Shown here: positions 34,086 through 44,708 of the stretch, piece after piece | Layout: the number at the start of each line of letters is the position of its first letter | Numbering within the stretch: position 1 is the first letter of the stretch | Assembly (NCBI GenBank): GCA_013115135.1 | Contig: JABANP010000260.1 | Coordinates: forward strand, 1 to 64,000 | Source of the DNA: Perkinsus olseni | Taxonomy: Eukaryota; Perkinsozoa; Perkinsida; Perkinsidae | Length of the DNA: 64,000 bases | Direction of reading: 5' to 3' | Notes under the pieces: generated by a model | Told to the model about the DNA's origin: nothing | The model's input: only the letters and a program-made list of their open reading frames with translations | Databases searched by the model: none | Program-made: the position numbers and the translations under genes

Positions 34086-34742
34086 CTAATGAAATCTACT
34101 TCGACGGTCGTCGTCGACCTCAAGGCCGCCCTCACCGATACACGTATTTCCAGCGATAATCATAATCTTAGAAATGCACCTTTGGAGCAAGAACCCGAGA
34201 CCGGTGGGCAGCAGTGCAACAACAGAGACATGGTAAGATCGGATGAGCTGCTTATCCCTCAGCCTGGCGAAGTCCTTCCTGCCTTGCTCGATCTCTTCTG
34301 GAGTGCCCCAAGACCTCTCTTCTCTCGGGCCCTCCATCGCCATTACTGGCTCTTCCTCGTGGGGACGAGGCACGAAATTAACCCAACGGAATTTGTAGGT
34401 GCGGGTAGGGGTCTCTAGGAGGATCTCCCGTGTGTCAGCGCTAAGCTTGAGTTTGTTATGGGCTGGCCACTGGCGGAGGTCGTCCCAGAGCGTAATCTCG
34501 TTGTAGCGGGAGTCCTCATCCTTCTGGGTGGGTTGCTTGATACTAGGACTGTAGCGCCACTTGTGGTCCATAAAGTCAAAGATGTCGCGTCGAGGAGGGC
34601 AGTGGAACCCCATTGCTGCACCGTCGAACACAGTATAGCAGCCGTGAAGGGGACCCCCGGTGTTACGGTATGACCCCTTAGTCCTTGGGGACCCGAGAAC
34701 GGCACAGGGCGGGATGAGGAGGGAGAGAAGAAGCCTTACCAT
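34086..34742 (-). CDS. Secreted protein, one GSY-Cys module with C-terminal tail
   Basis: ATG 34742 gives a signal peptide (MVRLLLSLLIPPCAVLG). The module reads GSYRNTGGPLHGCYTVFDGA, MGFHCPPRRDIFDFMDHKWR, YNEITLWDDLRQWPAHNKLK and ILLETPTRTYKFRWVNF. A glutamate- and arginine-rich tail follows (PREERSWGTPEEIEQGRKDF). Residues after RDKQL may be intronic. Clearly homologous to its neighbour at 33216, in the same orientation. Confidence 0.75.
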   Translation of the reverse strand: MVRLLLSLLIPPCAVLGSPRTKGSYRNTGGPLHGCYTVFDGAAMGFHCPPRRDIFDFMDHKWRYSPSIKQPTQKDEDSRYNEITLWDDLRQWPAHNKLKLSADTREILLETPTRTYKFRWVNFVPRPHEEEPVMAMEGPREERSWGTPEEIEQGRKDFARLRDKQLIRSYHVSVVALLPTGLGFLLQRCISKIMIIAGNTCIGEGGLEVDDDRRSRFH

Positions 34743-35109
34743 TGGGAAACTAAAGACGATAGAAACAGGGGAAGCCCTAGGGGAGCTCACAATGGGTCTG
34801 GGGCTTTCGATAAACCAGTTGAGAAGCTCAGGATCGATTCTGAAACCGCAGTTCACGGGTGAAAATCAATCCTGAGTTCCAGGATTAGCCTACCGAGCAA
34901 GGGAGCCCTCGTTTCTGAGTAAAAATCAATTACAGGGATTGATTCTGGGTCTCAGTCTCGCGAAGAGGTGACCCGCCTGCCAGGGCCCCCTGCCCGAGGG
35001 TTGGCCCGACCGTAGAGCGTACTGTAGCAGACAGGGTATATTAGAGAGGGGCCAGATACCTTTCGGAAAAGCGAGACGTGCGCGAAGGGAGACAGGAGAC
35101 AGGGCGACC

Positions 35110-35134
35110 GTTGAGGAAATGCAAGAGAGCAAGA
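35110..35134 (+). repeat. F3 element upstream of PEX2
   Basis: GTTGAGGAAATGCAAGAGAG, then CAAG, in the gap before the PEX2 start. Confidence 0.7.
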
Positions 35135-35175
35135 GTACCATCTTGACTCGTGTGGTTCACAGTCCATGCGTTACG

Positions 35176-36585
35176 ATGTTTGTACCCACGGGGTTGACAT
35201 CAGATGAAGTTGATGCAGCGGCGGTAGATGAAGACACGATGAGTAGAGTCCAAGTTTATGCTACTGACGCGTTGCCAACCTATTCAGCCCACAAATGGCG
35301 TCATGAGGTGCCCGAGAGGCTTCAATTGAGGCAATACAGACGGTCCTGTTCAGATACGATTACTCATAGAACTGTTGATGTGGTACTTCTACGTTTTCCG
35401 GGGCAAGGAGTGGTAGGACTAGACCGACCCCTGGGCAGGAGCTCTACAACGTCCAGTACACTGTACCATCACGCAAGGCCAAGATCCTCTTCCTCCTCCT
35501 AGGGCCGGTCCTCTCCTACGCTTCCGTCTGTGCCAGGTAGGGGACGCTTGGCCGTCGTCTGTCTGTCACCCCTTCGCTCAGGTCTGGCGACAGTGGTAGA
35601 GGGTCCTGGCTGCAGAGCTTCGTGGCGAAGTTGAAGCTGTTGCACTGGGTGGCCTTCCTCAGCGGCATCCCAGGCGTTAGTGGTAGTATAAATCGGGTTA
35701 AGGGGGATGGAGGGAGCCCTGACGGGATGCTTGGGCCCGTGGTGGAGTTTTGAACTCTACCGTTGTGCTGCAGAATTGGTCGTGACAGTTGCCGGCGGCG
35801 ACGCCCTTTGAGCTGAGAGACCTGGCGATTATACCATATACAGCACGATACCTGTGAAGCCTCTCTGGATTGAGTCTGCCTGTGGAGCGGTCGAATAGGA
35901 ATGCTTCGACCTGGCTTGGTCGGACCGGACGCTGTTGGCCGTCGCGCCTCTTGCCTCCCTTAACTCCGGCTTGATGCAACACCGGTCCCTCTTAAAATAT
36001 TGCGCGAATTTTTTGCGAAGAGGATGTTGGGGTTGACGATCCTCATTCGTTCGCCCTTTTCAGCAAGCCCAGTTGCGACAGCTTTGGGTATGAAGAGCGT
36101 ACAGATCGATCCGCAGGCTCAACGTGTTCATCAGCTGGAATACTTCCATAGGTAGGGTGTTAAATCTGCGCGCCAAAGGTCTCGGGTTCAATCCCCACGG
36201 GCAGCCTTTTCGAGGTACTTGCTGGTGCATCACCTAACTGAGCTCCTCACAGCAGCATGGCCTCTGGTTTCCAATACGAGTGCCTTCAAACGAGTACGTC
36301 TTTGCGTCACGCGCCACGAAATTCTCTAGGAAAGTTCCCTCGGCAGATTTCACGGAGACTTGCCGGTGTGGGTAGGAAGCCTCTCGATAAAAGCAACTGC
36401 GGCGTGTGCAGGGTAGTAGCCGTAGAATGATCTCCTACCACACCAATCGTTCCTTTTCTCAGTGCCCGGCTCAAGTGGGATGGCATCAGGTATCTCCCTG
36501 CGGGTGTAGGATCTGTCATTACTGTTGGTATGCCGAGGAGGTCCCTTCGAAAGCCACCTGCCCGTTCCTGCGGAGGCCCTTGTAG
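35176..36585 (+). CDS. PEX2: Peroxin PEX2, peroxisomal RING ubiquitin ligase
   Basis: Exons follow PEX2 in order: LLMWYFYVFRGKEW, TPGQELYNVQYTVPSRKAKI (like the TVGQSVLNIKY block), LQSFVAKLKLLHWVAFLSGI, SPVATALGMKSVQIDPQAQ, YLLVHHLTELLTAAWPLVSN and a C-terminal RING: NCGVCRCPAQVGWHQV, SPCGCRICHYCWYAEEV, SKATCPFLRRPL. PEX2 with PEX10 and PEX12 ubiquitinates the PEX5 import receptor at the peroxisome membrane. In the RING, the usual Cys-Gly-His is Cys-Gly-Cys, and the last Cys pair is incomplete (CPF). The start is either ATG 35176 or a later Met. Two single-base breaks lie near 35370-35430. An intron of about 380 nt (35690-36066) holds nothing clear. Confidence 0.78.
36152..36214 (+). repeat. 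PEX2 intron made of a tRNA 3' half (F4)
   Basis: A 63-nt intron between HR and YLLVHH. It contains TCTCGGGTTCAATCCCCACG, then GGCAGCCTTTTCGAG: B box, 3' strand, T run and acceptor AG. Confidence 0.78.
36294..36329 (+). repeat. 36-nt PEX2 intron made of antisense F1
   Basis: GTACGTCTTTGCGTCA precedes CGCGCCACGAAATT (36310-36323) and the acceptor CTCTAG. Confidence 0.85.
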
Positions 36586-36697
36586 TGTTCCCTAATGTCA
36601 TTCATCCCTGCACGTAATACTTGTTTCTGTCTGTCTCCTCGGGAAGTAGTTCTGGGATGGGTCATGGGACATGCAGCTGATCTCAGTCAAGTTGATT

Positions 36698-38392
36698 ATG
36701 TCTGATAATCCCCCATCAACAGCCCCTCCCGCTGCTCCAGTAGAAGAGCAGCAAAGCGTTCCCGTCGAGGCCTCGGCCAACGTCCCTCCAGCAGAGGGTG
36801 GTACCGCTGCGGCCCAGCTCGGGTCGCCTGAGAACCCGATCCCGGCGGTGGTGGTCGCGGAAGGCGTTCCTCTTCCAGGTCAAGAGACACTTCCGACAGC
36901 TCAGCAGGTAGAGCGCACGAAATTGAAGATGATTCTTGCTTGTTATGCGAAAGCTCTCAGGAGGCACAGGAGCAGGACGTCACCAGTCCCATACCAAACC
37001 ATTACCGCATCAAGCGAGTTGAGTTCCTCGGCTCCGAGCGGGCGTACTTGCTGCAGAGCGAGAACGGTCCCTGTCCGCTGCTGGCCGTCGCTAACGTAGC
37101 TGCTGTTTCGTCTGAGTAGGTTGGTTGATGGGTGGTGTTAGGTTCTGCTGTTGCGTAATAAACTGCAGCTCCACAAGGACATGAGCTCCATCAGCTTCGA
37201 TGATCTAGTTGGACGAATCGCTAACATCATGTTCGATAGCAATCAGGATAGAGGGGATGTGGCCAAGGGTAATAATAACCGCGGGGTTATCTATTGGGAC
37301 CGCTAGAACCTATTTACGAAGAACCCAGTCTCAAAATTTGTTTCTTACTTCTACCCAAGAGGACTTTTCTGTATTTTTTCTTCCTCTATTCGGGCCGCCG
37401 CTGCTCGAGTGGTCGATCGGGGTTGAGTGTTGAGGCCTTCGGGTTGTGTAATGATGATACTCTCAAACTTTGGAGCTAGTTAGAGTTGTTCACATTCTCT
37501 GAAGGGGGGTTGATGAGCTCTTAGCGGAGCGAAGCAATAATGTGCGGCATTTTGATAAACTTCGTTATTGTGGTAGGTCTAGAAGATGCGGTGACGCTCT
37601 TGCCCAGTCTTAATAAGGGTCTCGACGTCAACGTCAAGTTCGACTCTTGCGACGGGTTCGAGTTTACCCCTGAGCTTGGAGTATTTGATCTCCTAGACAT
37701 CACCCTCGTCCACGGTTGGGTGGTCAGTAAGGACGACATGTCCGCGTATCCGATCCTCGGGCCGCTCAGCTACAACCAAGCCATAGAGAAGGTGGTGGCC
37801 TTCAACGAGCTGCAGTCACAAGCGTTGAAGGGCGAGGAAGGAGTCCCCCGCTGACCCGGGCACGTATGAGGACGGCCTCGCTGTTAGCCAATGGCTCGAG
37901 GAGAACAAGTCTCAGATGACCTATGATGGTCTCAGCCAGATCATGGAGCGGTTGAGGGACAACGAACTCGCGGTGTTGTTCAGAAACAACCATTTTGTCA
38001 CGGTATTCAAGCCCCGTCCGAGGGAGGATGGCGAGACCCATTTGTACGCTCTGGCAACGGATATCGGCTTCGCCAGCAGCTCGATAGTCTGGGAGCGATT
38101 GGATACTTTGGATGGTGACACGCTCTACTACGACGGGCAGTTCCACCGGGCGACGGGGCAGTCACCAGCGTCGAGGCAGGCCCTTAATGGAGCGGATGAA
38201 GATCCGGACTACTTGTTAGCCCTGAGTCTCCAGATGGATGATGATGAGCGTGCAAGAAGGCGTCCGCAGACTTACGTCGGGCCGATGGGTATGGCCATGG
38301 TGACTAATAGAAACGACGGTAATCAGCAGAGTGGTGGAGAGCAGCAGGAAGACGGAGGACGTCGGAAGAAGAAATTCTGTGTCATTATGTAA
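36698..38392 (+). CDS. MINDY (FAM63) family deubiquitinase with CAAX end
   Basis: After a proline- and glutamate-rich N-terminus come LLQSENGPCPLLAVAN (catalytic Cys loop), LLRNKLQLHKDMSSISFDDL, GLDVNVKFDSCDGFEFTPEL, DLLDITLVHGWVV, ERLRDNELAVLFRNNHFVTV (catalytic His) and LATDIGFASSSIVWERLDTL. The family trims Lys48-linked ubiquitin chains. A helical ubiquitin-interacting motif follows (DPDYLLALSLQMDDD). The protein ends KKKFCVIM, a basic stretch plus CAAX box that predicts prenylation and membrane attachment. A CCCCC run near 37846 has one base too many. An F5 element sits in an intron at 37521-37540. Stop TAA at 38390. Confidence 0.88.
37521..37540 (+). repeat. F5 element in a MINDY intron
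   Basis: TTAGCGGAGCGAAGCAATAA, between the exons ending MFDSNQ and starting DAVTLLP. Confidence 0.7.
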
Positions 38393-39272
38393 AGGTCATT
38401 CCAGTTTTGTATAAAACGGAGCGTCACCGCCGCGCCACAATATTTGTTTCCGATATGCTCTGCTGTTCGTAGACAGCTCTGCTGGCGAGGGGCGAAAAGT
38501 ATTATTGATGATTGTCTCGCGGATGGACGAGCTTCGTACTTCAGTAGAATCTGTTGCGTTAATCAGTGGTAATAGGTGGAGCGATTGGTAGTGCGGCTGG
38601 CATATGCCGGAGTTGGTCGAGTAGGCGGAGCGAAGGTTGGCGAGTAGTTTTTAAATAGTACCATGCAGTACCTCCTTGGACGTCGGCAAGGGAGCACTGA
38701 TAGTGTCGTATCAGCAGGGAGTGCCGGTAGGAGTAGCTACTCAGGTTGGCCAGAGTGGGATTGACTTCGTGCTCAGGCGGGCCGACTGAATCGACTGTTT
38801 TTGTTGCTACTGTCCATCCTGGGTTAGAGTACATAAGTAACCTCTCACCATTAAATAGAACCCTTCTACTCCTCCACCCACCAGGGAAGAGTGGCTCCCT
38901 ATCTGGTAGGACGATGAGGTGACCTTGTAAACACCGATATCGTCTGCTTGTAGTGGACGAGGACGGTGGGCAGCAGCGAGGTGCGACGATCGACGCGGCA
39001 ACTGTAAGCCGGGCATGCGCGCCTCACATAAGAGTAGCGGCTATCAAACAACTACCGGAAACTTGCTATAGTGTTGGATACGAAGAGGCTGCTGAGTAAT
39101 GGGGGGGCGCGATGGGCCGTCTGGGTGGAGTTCTGGGGTTCCACCGGGGTAAGTTTTCTTGCTATTGGATCATCCCAGATCGACTGCCGTGCTACTAGAG
39201 TTATGCTACGGAAATCTATTCGAGGTATAGTCATGGTAGCCACACCTCGGTGTTTACATGTGTATTAACATG
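38393..39272. other. Intergenic, one F5 element
   Basis: No convincing gene. The F5 core GCGGAGCGAAGG lies at 38625-38636. Confidence 0.45.
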
Positions 39273-39345
39273 GCTCCGCTAGCTCAGTAGGCAGAGCGTG
39301 TGGCTGTTAACCACAAGGTCGGTGGTTCGAACCCATCGTGGAGCG
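39273..39345 (+). tRNA. tRNA-Asn (GTT)
   Basis: A 73-nt cloverleaf. The acceptor GCTCCGC pairs with GTGGAGC (one G-U), followed by discriminator G. The D arm carries the A box TAGCTCAGTAGG. The anticodon arm is GTGG-CTGTTAA-CCAC with anticodon GTT. The T arm is GGTGG-TTCGAAC-CCATC. No intron. A T-rich stretch (CTATTTCATTTTC) follows as a likely Pol III stop. Confidence 0.95.
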
Positions 39346-39449
39346 CTATTTCATTTTCTGTCACATAAACACTCAACAGCCCGTTCCTTCGTTACCAACG
39401 GATCGTGCATACGAACACCAATCGTGTGCGCATGTCACGTCACACCAGG

Positions 39450-42400
39450 TCCAAATTAGGTACATCGTTCCGCTAGTGCTCCAACGCCTACCCGGTGACC
39501 CCGACCCGTCAATTAGGCAGGCTCTCCTCGATACCCTCGGCGAACTGGCTGCTTTTCTCATCTTATCCGACCCAGAAGAAGGGTGAGAAGCTCCGTTTCC
39601 GCGGTTAGGACGCGCGCCCAACGCTGCCTCGCTCGCGCGAATGATCTCGCCCGATGCTGTTCTTCCCACCTCAATTTATACATGAACTACTGCGGATCCC
39701 AGATACCATACGCTTGTCGATAAGCTCTTTCCGTTGGTTACGAAAATGCTCGTAAATGACAAGTCCAGCGAAGTGAGTCCTCGTCTCAGCTGCACAACCT
39801 CGCATCCTACTTGGCAGGTCCGGTCACGAGCGGCGACAGCTATGGCAACCTTGGCGGTCCACATGAGAGCTCGAGACCACGGAGAGACGGTATGGATGAT
39901 ACAAATCAAGCTGCCAATTATATCTTCACTTGAGGTGCTCACTACGCTCCTTCGGTTATCGCAAATGCCAGCAGATCCCACAGCATCAGGGGCTCTCGGC
40001 GAAGATGAAACTGACAGTGAGTCCACTACGGGTGGCAACTCCGGACCGCCCACGCCTCAGCCTTGTCAGGTAGCGGGCAGTTCAACGGCACTGCGGCCAC
40101 AGCAGCCGTCCAGCTCATGGGCCAGCTCTCACCCACTCTCGGGCCGGATATTTGCTCACAGTGAGGAGAACGTGCATCTGGACTTTGGCAGACGGTTACT
40201 GCAGGTACATTGTTGCCCAATTGAATTCACTAACGGAAGAGCGCAGCCCCAAAGTTCGAAGATCCGTTGCGGGCGCTATGGCAGAAGTGGCCGCTGTAGG
40301 CTGGAAGCCCCTCATACGTATTCGAGTGCCCATCATTCAGATCATTGGCCCGACATTAACTTTATCTAAATTCTATCCGTTTTACCTGCAGCTCACTCAT
40401 GACCCTCACTGGGCTGTACGGAAGAGTGCTGTGGACTCGCTGCACTTGTTTTTGATGGAGCTGTTGCGATCCAACCGCGACTGTGGAGCGAGGTTGGCCT
40501 CTTCAACTTTCGTAGCGTGGAGGATATCCTTTCCTTGTGACAGCTCGTCCTCGTCGTCGAGCGGCCCGTTAGATTCAGCAGTCTCCGAGTTGCTGAGCGC
40601 CATGAGTGCCGCCTTGGTTACCGACACCAGTTGGTGGGTGAGGAAGGCTGCGATGCTGAAAGTTGGCTACGTAAGTCTAGCTTCATCATCATCATCATCA
40701 TCGTCATCATCCGAGTATCGTATAATTCCTGCAGGTTATTGCATCTTGCAGCCCTCTCCTGAGCCACCCCTCCGTCCTCAACGCCGTGGACCCCCTACTG
40801 GTGCAGTTCTCTGATCTCATCGTCTCCCATGCGTCCAATCTATCCCAACTGTCCAGCAGAGTAACCACCATCAATCCGCCTGTCGAACCCGGTCATGCCC
40901 AGCTACTCTCAGGACCCCTCAACCAGCGTGAAGGGGGCCTCCAGTGAGGGCGGCTCTCTTGGTGGTGCGGAGCTGAGCCGCGAGGTCCTCTATCACGCTG
41001 CCTTCACCTTCGTCGGTACGCCCCCTCCCTCTCCCCACCGCCCCCACCGTCCGCTTAGGTGTTGCCCGAGGCGTCTCCTCGGGGGCCCCGATAGACTTCG
41101 CCACCCTCTGGCCACAGCGCCTGCAGAAACCCTTCTTAGCGCTCCTGCACTGTAGCGAATCCAGAGTTCGGTAAGTCGGCCTGCTTCGCTCCGCCGAGTA
41201 GGAGTTTGGATATTTTTCGTGCCCCCTTAGTCGGCCGTTAATCGCTTCCCTGCACATACTGGTCGCCAGTGAGCAGTGCCAGGAAGTGTTCGAGGACTGC
41301 GCCTTGGCTGTTATACAAATACTAGCGTCTCCACAATCTGTAGGTCTTCTGCCGCCCATTCTGAGGTTGTCGAAATCCTTCGCCGGAGGGTCTCTGATTC
41401 CGTCACCGCGGGAAGTGGACACGAGCGTTGATAACCTTTCAGCTCGCCGAAGAGCGCATCCTCGTTCTGCGTGATGCCGTCGAAGGCGTCTTTCAGCGAC
41501 TTGGACCAAAATCAGCTCTCAGGTGCCAGCGATAGAAAGACTTACGGGTGGAGACGTTAATTCTGATCATCTCTTCTCAGAGGTCGTATGCTGCGGATAC
41601 TGACAACGCTAGCCTCGTCGCCGTCGACAGCCACGCCGAGGAGCCGCTCAGCAAGCCTCTCATCGCTCTCTAGTCGAGGAGATGGTAAAAACATAACAGT
41701 CACCGACACAACAGGCTGGAGGGAGAAACAAGAACTGGCGAGAGTTGCGGGAAAGTTGGTATGAAAATCTGCACAGCAGCTGCGAAATTATCTGTCCCAA
41801 TGCTAGTTCAATCTGTGGGTTGACTCCCGAGGATGATGCCACAAAAGATTCTCCGGCAAGCGAACCTCCCATCAGCAGTCTGGTGGCTCTCTGGCTCACC
41901 CTACTGGGTGCCTCCACACCAACGATATGTAAGCTCGTCAAGGACGCACGTCGAGACGCTCGCTTTAGGCCTTGCAGCAGCACGCTCGGCCCCTCAGCTG
42001 TTCCGGTGTCGCTACGTCGGGCGCGAGGTCAAGCGTCGTGTAGTGGCATATTTGGTACGCTCGGCCAGGTCAGGCTGGTCTTCCAGCGTTTTTGGTAGGT
42101 GAAGAAATACGCTTGCTCCGAGTACTCTAGCAGACGCCGTGTCCTCGTCGAAGTGGCAAAGCAAGTAGGGACCTTCGACTGGCGCATCCTCACAGCAGCG
42201 GCGGCTCAGGTTCTGCTTGCTGTGTGCAGAGGACCCGACCGAGAGGGTGGAGATCTGCAGCCCGAAGGGAGATACTTTCTGACACTTCTAGCTCTGCTAG
42301 GGCTCGACGACTGCGTCCATGTACGCCATTGATTCCGGGATGACTCGGCACCCACCTGTTGGTCGTGTTCTCAGATAAGACAGTCGGTGGCCTCGACGCT

Positions 42401-43499
42401 GTCCCTTCTGAGCCCCCTCCCCGCGGACCTCCCCGAGAGCATCACCAGCCTGGTCGAAACCCTACGGCAGGATGATGATGCGGAAGTGAAGAGAACAGCA
42501 GACAGTGAGCTCACCGTCCTGCTGCTACGCATCGACGGTGCTCTGTCTCAGGGATCATCATCGCCTCCGACGGTCTGCCTGGCAAGGGCCTCGTCCGTTT
42601 GGACTGGTCAGCGGACACGGGCTACGAGTACCTCCCTTCCCCTGCTACCGGGGACTACGACAAGAACTGGGTCCTTTACGGCGGTCGGTGACGCCTCCAC
42701 ATTCGAAGTGGGAGAGTGTTCCCTCAGATGACACCGGCACCACACCGTCATCGCCGACAAGCCCGCCCCTCAGCGTAGCAGCAGCTGCAGCAGCAGCGTG
42801 TCTGGCTTTGATGGTGGCACTGGCAGCAGCGATGGGGCCAGCCACGCCCTCCTAGAGGAAGTCGACGAGGAACTCTCAGAGGCTTTGGCCACTCTAGAGA
42901 AGGCCGCTGCTGTTGTGGGTGAGTACTTCATTCTAGGGATCTTGCTTGGCGGCGAGAACCGTAGGCTGCTCGGTCGCGGTTACGATGATACTCACCTAGA
43001 TGTATCCCAACTTTTGACGCCTGATACTTCTCCTAGTAGCTAGGAGACAGCCCGTTGTGAGCGGCAGACGGGGACTGAGGGAGACGAGAAATGACGGGTG
43101 CCATTTGTACTGTGAAATCGCATCGGTGTTGCACATGGAGGAAACAAACGTCCTCACCGTGGAGGGCTCCTGTGCCTCCCGGCCCGCGGAGTACACTGGC
43201 GGACACCATGCTCACCAGGGGTTCTCTCGCAGCATCTTTCCTGCACGTCGCTGAGGTCTGCTAGGCCGCATACAAGTGTTGGAGGTTCAGATACAGTCCG
43301 CTGCGATACCCCTCGATCTGTTCCGGGGCAGGCTGCCTCGGCCAACGCAGCTCGGTCCTTTTACATTGGTGGGGAGGACACTGAGGAGGAGGGTGTCCCT
43401 GACGACGATACTCTAGCCGAGGACTTCACCCTCGATGATTGCCGTGAACTGAATGATAACGTGGGTAGCGGTGACATTATGGGGTCTCGTCAGATTTAA
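39450..43499 (+). CDS. HEAT-repeat protein, PP4 regulatory subunit 1-like
   Basis: Many exons carry HEAT repeats: IRYIVPLVLQRLPGDPDPSI, RQALLDTLGELAAFLI, WQVRSRAATAMATLAVHMRA, SPKVRRSVAGAMAEVAAV, DPHWAVRKSAVDSLHLFLME and TDTSWWVRKAAMLKVGYV. The D-x-W-x-VRK-A pattern resembles PPP4R1 and the PP2A scaffold. Later exons (EVAKQVGTFDWRILTAAAAQ; SLVETLRQDDDAEVKRTADS) continue helical repeats, then an acidic C-terminus (DDDTLAEDFTLDDCRELNDN) to TAA 43497. Such proteins position phosphatase catalytic subunits. The first exon is not found; tRNA-Asn lies just upstream. Introns include an ATC microsatellite (40683-40714) and F5 (41183-41194). Confidence 0.62.
41183..41194 (-). repeat. F5 element, antisense
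   Basis: GCTTCGCTCCGC, 12 nt after a GTAAGTCGGC donor in the HEAT gene. Confidence 0.65.
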
Positions 43500-44708
43500 A
43501 CCACTAGTATTTTTATGATAATACGTAGTTAGGAGTATGTGGTGGATACATAAGTTTAGGGACGTACTTCATGCGTCCTGGTCAGGTGCCTCGACTCCCA
43601 CTGGTCCCCACGGCTACTCCAAAGCGAGAGTATAGAGGACGTTTTCGACCAGACAGATTGGACGACGGCTACGCTGTCCTCCGAAGTCTCGGGGTGTTAG
43701 TTTTGACGAAGGATGATCGTCACTTCTCACTGTGTGCATTATCATTTGCTCTGTGCTTGCTATGTTGTATACTCAGTATTTTCACACGAGGTTGACTTAG
43801 GACAGTCGTCCTGTATTACGTTAGTGAGACGGGCACGCGTTGATCCGTTAGTGTCAACGTTTCGGGAGAGTCTCACCATCATGTGAGATCTATGGTTCAA
43901 GTTGTCTGCCCTCACGCCCTTGCGGCCTGTGAGTGTGCTGATGGGCACGACTCCAGTATTACCAGAGGACTTTCTCGTAGGAATTAGCACTTTTTGGGAT
44001 CGAGCCCTAGGGCTGGAGACATGAAAGCATCCAGTGAGACCTCGTAAACAACCCTGCGTACCACGGTACCGCTTACGAACGATCATGGGGCTCGAGACCA
44101 TCTCATTATTCTGAGTCTCACCTTCCCAATGTATCATCACGAACAGAACAGGACAAGGAGTGATAAGTAGTTGACTTGTGAGTCATAGTCCAACGGTGTC
44201 CCTGGGCCTCATAAACACATTCGCTCAGCGGAGCGAGAGGTTGGAGCACAGCTCTCGTCTTCATGTTACTTCAACATGATCAGAAGCAGCTAGCCGCAAG
44301 GCTCCCGCCGATGGCGATGCCTCGCCCGCCACGGCAGATCCTCGTGCAGGAGACGAGACGCTGAAAGATCGGAGACCGGCGTCTTCGTACCGCTGCTAGG
44401 CAACATCCCCGACGAGCCTTCCCAAAAGCTAAGCGATGATCTACTACGAGCGTGTGTGAGTTTCAAGTTTCACGCGGAAAGTCGGCTTAGTCGGACTAGC
44501 TCCGATGTCTGTCGACCCAAGAGGGTATTGGTTCAGACAAGTTCATCGAGCCAGGAATGTCGCGCTCGTACACGAGGATAGGACAAACATAGGACACTTC
44601 CTTTCCTCCCGGCAGGATTCCGGCTTTCAGTAGTGGGGCGGTAGTACACTACCAAATCCTAGGCGAATTATTGACGTGATCCTTTTAGTGTGGTACTGTT
44701 GTTCTCTG
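43500..44708. other. Mostly gene-free; one possible small membrane ORF
   Basis: The plus-strand ORF at 43571-43795 ends in a cysteine-rich hydrophobic segment (FSLCALSFALCLLCCILSIF). I cannot say whether it is a gene. A partial F5 lies near 44224. Nothing else is clear. Confidence 0.35.

Noticed and set aside
35698..35982. Minus-strand ORF of 94 codons in the PEX2 region
   Set aside because: It lies in the long PEX2 intron with no motifs or start context; likely chance.
36497..36516. A 20-nt intron in the PEX2 RING exon
   Set aside because: Reading straight through gives the RING cysteines CGC-x-I-C in frame, so no splice is needed.
40683..40714. Acidic or Ser-repeat coding tract
   Set aside because: It is a TCATCA microsatellite inside a probable intron of the HEAT gene.
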